This document shows positions 5,728 through 11,242 of a stretch of DNA of 11,242 nt, piece by piece. Each line of letters starts with the position of its first letter. Position 1 is the first letter of the stretch. The position numbers were made by a program, and so were the translations under genes. The notes under the pieces were generated by a model that worked only from the letters and a program-made list of their open reading frames with translations, was not told the origin of the DNA and ran no database searches. Source of the DNA: Minisyncoccota bacterium. Its GTDB lineage: Bacteria; Patescibacteriota; Minisyncoccia; UBA6257; 1-14-0-10-40-38. The stretch is taken from NCBI GenBank assembly GCA_009694925.1, contig SIBX01000021.1, forward strand, positions 1-11,242, written 5' to 3'.

Positions 5728-6444
5728 TTATTTAGAAACAACTTCAACCTCGGTTATAATGGCTAAATCGTAAGGAAAAATTATTTCTGACTCTAAGAAT
5801 CCTGATCCAGAAGTATTGGTAATATTTTTTACCTTTCCAATTGTCAAACCATAACTATAAAACTTAGACGCAGAGACAACATCGTCTCCTTCAATAATAT
5901 TATTTTTTTTAGAGATTAAAGTGAGTTTTGGATTTCTTCCTCCAATAAAAAGAGAATCTGCTAATTGAGGTCCAATTTTTATAGACATTTTCCAAGAAGG
6001 ATCAAAAATAGTTTTTATAATACTAAAGTCATCATAAACCTCAGAAACTTCTCCTATAAAATAAATACTATTAAACAACACGGCATCTCCCTTTGATATC
6101 CCATTTTTTGAACCAGAATTTATTTCTAGAAGAGCCTTATTACTAAATGGATAAGAAGAATAAACCTTTGACTTAATAAGCCTCTCGCCCTTAAAGTCAA
6201 AAATATACGGACGACTACTCTCTACCCCATATTTTGCTTTTAAAGATTCATTTTCTAAAACAATCTGAGATAAATCAACGCCTCCAACTTCATACTCTGA
6301 AAATGAAAATATTTTTCCAGACAATCCTTTGAACAGATTTAAAAATGAACCAAATATAAAAGATTTTTTAACAATTAAAAACCTGCTTCCGAACAAGAAT
6401 ATCAAAAGCAAAAATGGTATTGAGAATATAAAAACCTTCTTCAT
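5728..6444 (-). CDS. mreC: Rod shape-determining protein MreC
   Basis: A 238-residue bitopic protein linking the cytoplasmic MreB filament to PBP2 on the outer face of the membrane. A membrane segment covers about residues 4-24, followed by a short helical, possibly coiled-coil stretch (LSQIVLENESLKAKYG, 58-73). The beta-rich MreC domain includes LLEINSGSKNGISKGDAVLF (105-124), equivalent to the usual GS-x-x-G-I-x-x-G-x-x-V motif, and the YSYGLTIGKVKNI strand pair (197-209). It is short beside E. coli (about 367) or B. subtilis (about 290), with a reduced coiled coil. The ATG at 6444 follows mreB by 41 bp of A+T-rich DNA with no Shine-Dalgarno sequence. mreD starts one base after its stop. 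Confidence 0.9.
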   Translation of the reverse strand: MKKVFIFSIPFLLLIFLFGSRFLIVKKSFIFGSFLNLFKGLSGKIFSFSEYEVGGVDLSQIVLENESLKAKYGVESSRPYIFDFKGERLIKSKVYSSYPFSNKALLEINSGSKNGISKGDAVLFNSIYFIGEVSEVYDDFSIIKTIFDPSWKMSIKIGPQLADSLFIGGRNPKLTLISKKNNIIEGDDVVSASKFYSYGLTIGKVKNITNTSGSGFLESEIIFPYDLAIITEVEVVSK

Positions 6445-6485
6445 TTATATTTAATTTTGATATTTGATTTTTAATATTTAAATTA

Positions 6486-7532
6486 TTAGATGTTAATATC
6501 TCTCGGTTTTAGTGGATTGTCTAATATTGGAATGTATTTCTTTAAATTCTCTAGAATAACTCCCGTGCCTCTTGCAACACAAGTTATTGGATCTTCAACC
6601 ATAGTTATCTGAACCAAGAGCTCTCTAGCAATTAAGTCTGATATGCCTCGAAGCAAACTTGTACCTCCAGAAATAAAAATTCCTCTTTTTAAAATATCTC
6701 CAGAAAGCTCAGGAGGAGCAGCTTCTAATACTTCCCTTATAGAATCTACTATTGTTTTTAAAGATCTGGACATAGCAGATCTAACTTGCATATCTTTCAT
6801 TAAAACTTCCTTGGGAAGGCCTGTCACCAAATCTTTTCCCCTAACATACATTTCCAATTTTTCTGATATAGGAATTGCAGATCCTATTTTTAATTTTATC
6901 TCTTCGGCCGTAAGCTCCCCTATAGCAAGTTTAAAATCTTCTCTCGCAAATCTAATAATATCTTCATTTAACCTATCGCCAGAAATTTTTAAGCTTCTCG
7001 TAATAACCGATCCTGCCATAGAAAGTATTGCTATCTCTGTTGCTCCACCGCCCATATCAACCATCATGTTTGCAGTTGGCTCGTTAATTGAAAGCCTTGC
7101 GCCAAGTGATGCCGCCAAACATTTATCCACTAAATAAACCTCAAAAACTCCAGCTCCACGAACCGCATCTTCGACAGATTTTCTTTCAACCTCAGTCAAG
7201 CTATTTGGCACACCCACGACCGCTTTTCTATATCCCAAGAAAGAATTTTCACTAGAAACTTTTTTTAAAAAATGTCTTATTATTTCTTCTGTTAATTCAA
7301 AGTCAGAAATAACTCCGTTCTGAATTGGCTTCATAACTGTTATATAGGCAGGCGCCCTTTCTAACATTTTTTTCGCCTCAACGCCAAAAGCCAAAACCTT
7401 ATTGGTTTTATTATTATATGCGGCGATCATCGGTTCATTAATAATAATCCCTCTTTTATCAAGGTAAATCCTCAAATTAATTGTTCCAAGATCGATCCCA
7501 ATATTCCTTCCCCAAAATGACAGTGAAAACAT
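6486..7532 (-). CDS. mreB: Rod shape-determining protein MreB, divergent active site
   Basis: A 348-residue bacterial actin that polymerises under the membrane and directs lateral peptidoglycan synthesis. The N-terminus MFSLSFWG could serve as a membrane-binding hydrophobic patch. The phosphate-1 loop is GIDLGTINLRIYL (12-24; usual GIDLGTANTLVYV), the phosphate-2 loop DMGGGATEIAILS (159-171; usual DIGGGTTEVAVIS), and the adenosine loop FISGGTSLLRG (286-296). MKPIQNGVISDFELTE (67-82) is typical of the family. The normally invariant EEP of LIEEPMAAAIG is replaced by DKC (136-138), so the residue before the usual proline, taken as the catalytic glutamate, is Lys137. The gene leads the mreBCD-PBP2 cluster and has its own promoter and dyad upstream. 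A second MreB elsewhere in the genome is possible. Confidence 0.93.
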   Translation of the reverse strand: MFSLSFWGRNIGIDLGTINLRIYLDKRGIIINEPMIAAYNNKTNKVLAFGVEAKKMLERAPAYITVMKPIQNGVISDFELTEEIIRHFLKKVSSENSFLGYRKAVVGVPNSLTEVERKSVEDAVRGAGVFEVYLVDKCLAASLGARLSINEPTANMMVDMGGGATEIAILSMAGSVITRSLKISGDRLNEDIIRFAREDFKLAIGELTAEEIKLKIGSAIPISEKLEMYVRGKDLVTGLPKEVLMKDMQVRSAMSRSLKTIVDSIREVLEAAPPELSGDILKRGIFISGGTSLLRGISDLIARELLVQITMVEDPITCVARGTGVILENLKKYIPILDNPLKPRDINI

Positions 7533-7539
7533 ATAAGTT

Positions 7540-7567
7540 ATCTTATAGCTTATATCTCAAATGTCAA
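7540..7567 (-). promoter_or_regulatory. Likely promoter of the mreBCD-PBP2 operon
   Basis: On the minus strand TTGACA (7562-7567) and TAAGAT (7540-7545, four of six) are 16 bp apart. Seven bases separate the -10 from the mreB ATG, so the transcript would be leaderless or nearly so. TATAAG (7542-7547) is an alternative -10 but with only 14 bp spacing. The -35 lies inside an 11-bp inverted repeat. Confidence 0.6.
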
Positions 7568-7587
7568 AATATAAAGTATTTTGACAT
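7561..7587. promoter_or_regulatory. Operator-like perfect dyad over the mreB -35 region
   Basis: ATGTCAAAATA (7561-7571) and TATTTTGACAT (7577-7587) form a perfect 11-bp inverted repeat around TAAAG. One arm contains the TTGACA used as the mreB -35 and the other a second TTGACA facing the opposite way. It lies between the proS stop and mreB. No T-run follows, so a terminator is unlikely. A dimeric regulator site is inferred; no regulator is encoded here. Confidence 0.6.
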
Positions 7588-7595
7588 CATAAAAC

Positions 7596-8846
7596 CTAAA
7601 CTGCTAGATATTTTTCTATTTCCTTATAAGAAACCAATTTAAACTTACTAGAACTCCTCTCTTTAATCTCAAGCTTTATTCCCGTTTTTTCTCCGCAAAC
7701 AATCCTTAAAGGAATTCCTAAAATATCACTTTCGGCAAACTTTTCTCCAGCGCTCTTATCCGCCCTATCATCAAACAGAATTTCATTACTATTTTTATTT
7801 AGCTTCTCATATAAAGCAAAAAACTTTTTAAATTCCTTATCTTTATTCTTTCTCAAATTTATAAAATGCGCCTTAAATGGAGCCACTGACTTTGGCCAGA
7901 TAATTCCTCTTTCATCGCTATATTCTTCTACTAATGTGCCGATTATTCTCGTTATTCCTATTCCATAAGAACCCATAACAACTCTCGACTCTTCTCCAGA
8001 CTCAAGTTTAACTTTCAAATTAAAAGCTTCTGAATATCTAGTTCCTAATCTAAAAATATTCCCAACCTCAATGGCTTTTGCATTTAAAATTTCTTCCTTG
8101 CAATCCTTATGATTCTCTGGTTTAAAGACTTCCTTATTTTGAGCAAACTTACACTTACTACAATAATAAACCAAATCCTCTCCCGCAGTATTTAAAACCT
8201 GAAATTCATGCGTATATTGCTTAGTGAAATCTCCCCCCCCAGCTTCAGCAACTATAGTTTTTAAACCAACTCTTTTATAAACATTATTATATGCTTTCCA
8301 AATTTTAAGATAAAAACTTTCTAAATCTTTTTCATCCAAATGAAAACTATAGAGATCTTTCATTAGAAATTCTCGCCCACGAAGCAATCCTCCTTGGGCC
8401 CGAACTTCTTTTCTGAATTTTGTCTGGAACTGATATGCGCTTTTTGGAAGATCTCTATAAGATTGGATAAAATTATTTGCAATTGCAGTCATAACCTCTT
8501 CGTGAGTCCAACCCAAACCAAACTCAAAATCATGGGCTTCATCTTTCTTATTTTCCTCATTCCCAGTTTTATAAATAACATCCACTCCCCATCTGCCGGT
8601 CTTTTCCCAATACTTCTTTTCAACCAAAGCTGGCATTGCAAGCTCTTCGCTACCAAGCGCATTCATTTCTTCACGAACAATTTCAGTGATATTTCTCAAA
8701 ACACGGAGCCCTAATGGCAAAATTGAATAAACCCCCGAAGAAGACTTGGCAATAAATCCTCCTCTAATAAGCCATTTGGCATTTTTAGATTCTTCTCCTT
8801 CCGGAAATGTCTTCGATATTTTAGTTAAAAGCTTAGATTGCAACAT
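7596..8846 (-). CDS. proS: Prolyl-tRNA synthetase, compact form without editing insertion
   Basis: A 416-residue class II synthetase that charges tRNA-Pro. Motif 1 is seen around GLRVLRNITEIVREEMNALG (46-65) with the closing MPAL. Motif 2 is QTKFRKEVRAQGGLLRGREF (141-160) followed by LMKDLYSFH. Motif 3 is MGSYGIGITRIIGTLVEE (291-308). A CSKCKFAQN element (229-237) follows the catalytic core as in bacterial-type enzymes, and the C-terminal anticodon domain has DDRADKSAGEKFAESDILGI (359-378). E. coli-type ProRS is about 570 residues because a roughly 180-residue editing (INS) domain sits between motifs 2 and 3; here only about 130 residues separate them, so that domain is absent. Gly203-205 are read through a run of eight G. 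The ATG at 8846 lacks a Shine-Dalgarno sequence but has a promoter immediately upstream. Confidence 0.95.
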   Translation of the reverse strand: MLQSKLLTKISKTFPEGEESKNAKWLIRGGFIAKSSSGVYSILPLGLRVLRNITEIVREEMNALGSEELAMPALVEKKYWEKTGRWGVDVIYKTGNEENKKDEAHDFEFGLGWTHEEVMTAIANNFIQSYRDLPKSAYQFQTKFRKEVRAQGGLLRGREFLMKDLYSFHLDEKDLESFYLKIWKAYNNVYKRVGLKTIVAEAGGGDFTKQYTHEFQVLNTAGEDLVYYCSKCKFAQNKEVFKPENHKDCKEEILNAKAIEVGNIFRLGTRYSEAFNLKVKLESGEESRVVMGSYGIGITRIIGTLVEEYSDERGIIWPKSVAPFKAHFINLRKNKDKEFKKFFALYEKLNKNSNEILFDDRADKSAGEKFAESDILGIPLRIVCGEKTGIKLEIKERSSSKFKLVSYKEIEKYLAV

Positions 8847-8852
8847 GTTTCA

Positions 8853-8881
8853 AGTGTAAAATTTAAAAACAAAAATGTAAA
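8853..8881 (-). promoter_or_regulatory. Possible leaderless promoter of proS
   Basis: On the minus strand TTTACA (8876-8881, five of six) and TACACT (8853-8858, four of six) are 17 bp apart, and exactly six bases separate the -10 from the proS ATG. The predicted +1 is therefore the first base of the start codon. Confidence 0.45.
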
Positions 8882-8889
8882 ATTTAAAA
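8855..8889. repeat. Short tandem duplication between rseP and proS
   Basis: TGTAAAATTTAAAA occurs at 8855-8868 and 8876-8889, a 21-bp period. The right copy covers the end of rseP including its stop; together the copies supply both hexamers of the possible proS promoter. Confidence 0.7.
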
Positions 8890-9903
8890 GAACTTTGCAA
8901 TATCCTTAACCGTTATAAATACCATAAGTAGAATTAAAAGTAAAAACCCAACCGCATTCATTATTCCTTCAGTCTGCCTCTTAAGCGGCGATCCTTTTAT
9001 TTTTTCAATTGCTATAAATAATATCCTTCCACCATCGAGCGCAGGGAATGGAATAGAGTTTAAAGCAGCTAAGTTAAAAGATATTAAAGCTAAAAGTTGC
9101 AAGATATAAATAAATCCAAACTTTGAAGCATCGCTTGCCACCTTAAATATTCCCACCGGACCAACCAAATCCTTAAATATGGAATGATCCGAAAAGATCC
9201 CTACAACTAATTGGCCTAAATTAATATAAATAGACTTCATAATAAAGAGTGATCCAGTAAACCCTTTGTAAATTGAAGAAAAAAAACCAGATTTTTCTAT
9301 TCCAGAATCAGACAAGGCTATTCCCAAAGAACCCTGCCCTTCTGGCGGATTAATTCGAGGAGTGGATTTTAGAGATATTTCCTTTCCACCTCTTTCAACT
9401 TCAAAATTAACCTCCTTTCCTTTGTTTTGATTTACAAAATTAATAAACTCCTCAGTTTTTTCAAATCCTATTATTTTATCTCCCTCTAAAAAACCAGCAC
9501 TTTTTGCCGGAGAATTATCCGAAACAGAAGTTACAAAAACGTTTGGCTTTGATCCCACCATTAAAACCAAAGATAAAAATATCCAACCCATTAAAAAATT
9601 CACAAAAATTCCAGCACCGATAATTAAAAATCTTTTCCAAGCAGCCAAATTCCAAAAACTTTTCTCCGGAATCTGATTTTCACTTTCATCTTTGTATTCT
9701 CCGTGAATTTTAACGAATCCTCCTAATGGCAACAGATTAAAACTATAGACCGTATCGCCTTTTTTCTTTTTAAATAATCTTGGCGGAAAACCAAATCCAA
9801 ACTCTTCAACTAAAAGTCCAAACTTTTTAGCCACTAAAAAATGTCCCGCTTCATGAGCTAAGATTAAAAGAGAAATACCTAGAGCGAATAAAAATATATA
9901 CAT
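8884..9903 (-). CDS. rseP: RseP-type site-2 intramembrane metalloprotease
   Basis: A 339-residue zinc protease (peptidase family M50) that cleaves membrane-embedded substrates such as anti-sigma factors and leftover signal peptides. The zinc site HEAGH (His17, Glu18, His21) lies in the first membrane segment. GFGFPPRLFKKKKGDTVYSF (36-55) and LLPLGGFVKIHGE (57-69) are typical of the family. One PDZ domain covers about 120-185 (SPAKSAGFLEGDKI at 131-144). NSIPFPALDGGR (282-293) holds the third zinc ligand, Asp290, and GPVGI (248-252) precedes it. Further membrane segments lie near 93-116, 263-280 and 315-331. E. coli RseP has two PDZ domains and about 450 residues; this is the single-PDZ form. 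The ATG lies 9 bp after frr, so the two are probably cotranscribed. No substrate is encoded nearby. Confidence 0.94.
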   Translation of the reverse strand: MYIFLFALGISLLILAHEAGHFLVAKKFGLLVEEFGFGFPPRLFKKKKGDTVYSFNLLPLGGFVKIHGEYKDESENQIPEKSFWNLAAWKRFLIIGAGIFVNFLMGWIFLSLVLMVGSKPNVFVTSVSDNSPAKSAGFLEGDKIIGFEKTEEFINFVNQNKGKEVNFEVERGGKEISLKSTPRINPPEGQGSLGIALSDSGIEKSGFFSSIYKGFTGSLFIMKSIYINLGQLVVGIFSDHSIFKDLVGPVGIFKVASDASKFGFIYILQLLALISFNLAALNSIPFPALDGGRILFIAIEKIKGSPLKRQTEGIMNAVGFLLLILLMVFITVKDIAKFF

Positions 9904-9912
9904 AATTTATTA

Positions 9913-10461
9913 TTAATTTTCCAACAATTCTTTTTCCTTTAAAGAGATGATTTTTTCTACCTCCATATTAACCCTATCAACTGATTTTTGGATATTCTCC
10001 CTCATTTTAAATTTCTGATCTTCGGTTATGGTTTTTAATTTAAGTTCCCCCTCAACTCTTTTATTAGCATCATCCCTAAGACTTCTGATCCTGATTCTGG
10101 TTTTTTCTGATATCTGACGGACAAATTTTACAAGTTCATCTCGTCTTTCTTCGCTAATGGCAGGGATTTTTAGTCTAATAATATTTCCTTCAATTTGCGG
10201 AGACATTTTTAGCGGTGAATTTTCAATAGCCTTCGCAACTGCAGGCAATGACCCAACGTCCCAAGGCGAGACTATTATGTCTCTTGGTGGCTGAATAGTA
10301 ATAGATCCCAATTGTTTTACTGGGAATTTCCCATCCATATACAAAACCTCAATATTTTCCACTAATGAAGTTGTTGGCCTATTGCTTCTTACGCCTCCAA
10401 TCTCTGTTTGTAGGGCCACTACTGTATTCTTTAAATTAATATCAAATTCTTTTATGTCCAT
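9913..10461 (-). CDS. frr: Ribosome recycling factor
   Basis: A 182-residue protein that, with EF-G, splits post-termination ribosomes. The usual bacterial length is about 185. Visible family marks are GGVRSNRPTTSLVENIEVLY (22-41), the middle domain with VSPWDVGSL (64-72) and IRLKIPAISEERRDELVKFV (95-114), and the basic helix of domain I with RIRSLRDDANKRVE (124-137), which carries the conserved arginine contacting 23S rRNA. The ATG at 10461 has no Shine-Dalgarno sequence; a promoter-like TTGAAT-N17-TAATAT ends six bases before it. rseP starts 9 bp downstream, and the clamp-loader gene ends 52 bp upstream. Confidence 0.96.
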   Translation of the reverse strand: MDIKEFDINLKNTVVALQTEIGGVRSNRPTTSLVENIEVLYMDGKFPVKQLGSITIQPPRDIIVSPWDVGSLPAVAKAIENSPLKMSPQIEGNIIRLKIPAISEERRDELVKFVRQISEKTRIRIRSLRDDANKRVEGELKLKTITEDQKFKMRENIQKSVDRVNMEVEKIISLKEKELLEN

Positions 10462-10467
10462 TCACTA

Positions 10468-10496
10468 ATATTAGTTAAGAAATGAATTAAATTCAA
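10468..10496 (-). promoter_or_regulatory. Likely leaderless promoter of frr-rseP
   Basis: TTGAAT (10491-10496) and TAATAT (10468-10473) are 17 bp apart on the minus strand, with exactly six bases before the frr ATG, so the predicted +1 is the A of ATG. The -10 lies inside a perfect 12-bp palindrome, ACTAATATTAGT (10464-10475). Confidence 0.55.
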
Positions 10497-10513
10497 ATCT
10501 TGTTTTTATTTGA

Positions 10514-11242
10514 CTATTCTCTATCCAAAACCGCAGATTCCAACTGCAATTTTTTATTAGTATTCAAAGAATATATGGCCGTGATTCTCTTTATAAATTC
10601 CTTAAATTCAATCCAATTATCAGGAAACTTTTTTAAATAATCCTGAAATATTAAATTTGTAAAATCTTCAAAGACCAAATTATTTTCTTCCTCCATAACC
10701 TTCTTAATTGCTTCTGATCTTTCTTTATTAGAAGAAGATTTTTTAAAATCAAAGAAAAATTTCTCTGATTGAGGCATGACCGTTAAAACCTTATCATTAT
10801 TTTTTTCAAAAAAATAAAATTTCTGCATTCTAGAAAGCAATGTCGGCAAAATATTTTCTGCAGATTTTGCACCCAAGAAAATAATTCCCCTTTTAGGCGG
10901 CTCTTCGACAATCCTTAAGATTGCGTTTTGCGCGTGGCGAGTTAGATTATCCACATTAAGAATAAAAACTGCTTTTTTTTTCGCCTTAATTGGTGCTTGA
11001 AAAATAAATTCCGGAATTCTTCTCATAACGTCTATTCCTCCATCCAAATTAACATCTAAAAACAAAGTATCCATTAGAATGCCTTCGTATTTAAAATCAC
11101 CGGTTTCCAAAAAAGCTCCCAAGCTTTTTAAAAAATCATTTTGGCTTTTTAAATTATCGCCAAAAAATAAATATGCACTAGCAAATAAATCCTCCTCGGA
11201 CATTTTTGAAAACATTTTTTTGAGGTCATTTATATTTGCCAT
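10514..11242 (-). CDS. holB: DNA polymerase III clamp-loader subunit, delta'-like
   Basis: A 242-residue AAA+-fold protein of the clamp-loader family, which places the sliding clamp on primed DNA. The best marks are RRIPEFIFQAPIKAKKKAVF (74-93), ILNVDNLTRHAQNAILRIVE (94-113) followed by EPP, and the sensor-1 region ILPTLLSRMQ (131-140), matching the usual NALLKxLEEPP and LPTIxSRCQ of delta' and gamma/tau. The nucleotide-binding loop is missing: YLFFGDNLKSQ (24-34) stands where GxxGxGK(T/S) would be. This points to the non-ATPase delta' subunit rather than DnaX. It is shorter than E. coli delta' (334), with a reduced C-terminal collar region. The first codon is an ATG at the last base of the window, so the gene could start further upstream. 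Confidence 0.85.
   Translation of the reverse strand: MANINDLKKMFSKMSEEDLFASAYLFFGDNLKSQNDFLKSLGAFLETGDFKYEGILMDTLFLDVNLDGGIDVMRRIPEFIFQAPIKAKKKAVFILNVDNLTRHAQNAILRIVEEPPKRGIIFLGAKSAENILPTLLSRMQKFYFFEKNNDKVLTVMPQSEKFFFDFKKSSSNKERSEAIKKVMEEENNLVFEDFTNLIFQDYLKKFPDNWIEFKEFIKRITAIYSLNTNKKLQLESAVLDRE

Noticed and set aside
5238..5747. TTG start for mreD at 5747
   Set aside because: It would overlap mreC by 20 bp; the ATG at 5726, one base after the mreC stop, is a more usual coupled start and keeps all membrane segments.
6643..7137. A 164-codon plus-strand open frame opposite mreB
   Set aside because: Shadow of mreB; no promoter, start signal or domain supports it.
8231..8240. Run of eight C (eight G on the coding strand) in proS as a frameshift or phase-variation site
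   Set aside because: The frame is intact on both sides and encodes Gly-Gly-Gly in a conserved region; a single sequence gives no evidence of length variation.
1..11242. Recoded TGA (Gracilibacteria/SR1-type code)
   Set aside because: TGA ends mreD in a normal position, and no gene needs TGA read as an amino acid to stay open.
1..11242. CRISPR arrays, insertion sequences or phage genes
   Set aside because: No regularly spaced repeats, transposases, integrases or structural phage proteins were seen.

Overview
The window reads as a chromosomal fragment of a Patescibacteria (Candidate Phyla Radiation) bacterium, probably a Parcubacteria-type lineage. I infer this from the A+T-rich sequence, uniformly small versions of core proteins, the standard code with TGA as a stop, the absence of Shine-Dalgarno (SD) sequences at every start, and this mix of cell-wall, translation and protease genes. 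Nothing here identifies a genus.

Every protein gene lies on the minus strand, so the order of transcription is right to left. From the right edge: a clamp-loader delta'-type subunit, ribosome recycling factor (frr) and an RseP-type site-2 protease; a compact prolyl-tRNA synthetase (proS); the elongasome block mreB-mreC-mreD-PBP2; triosephosphate isomerase (tpiA) with a SIMPL-domain envelope protein; a 351-bp gap holding apparent RNA genes; murB with a short hibernation factor (raiA); and the first 11 codons of an unknown, probably exported protein. Promoter-like sequences upstream of frr, proS, mreB, tpiA and the left-edge gene divide these into plausible transcription units. MurB supplies the muramic acid precursor used in the peptidoglycan that PBP2 cross-links under MreBCD guidance. 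Frr, ProS and RaiA serve translation.

The least ordinary stretch is 1429-1779. On the minus strand it carries a perfect TTGACA-N17-TATAAT promoter, about 105 nt with a long imperfect hairpin, and a textbook intrinsic terminator: a strong candidate small RNA. Beside it, a 23-bp-stem hairpin ends in T6 on the plus strand. Its wobble pairs are valid only in plus-strand RNA, and its loop shows a perfect SD octamer with no reading frame after it. An 11-bp and an 8-bp direct repeat link the two units. Because the units appear to be transcribed convergently, those repeats would be complementary in the RNAs. This is the best candidate for an undescribed system, an RNA pair, but expression of the plus-strand partner is inference.

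Other points of note: -10 boxes 6-9 nt from start codons, implying leaderless mRNAs; an MreB with altered catalytic motifs; a TpiA with an altered phosphate-gripping loop; a ProRS without its editing insertion; and a dyad over the mreB promoter.
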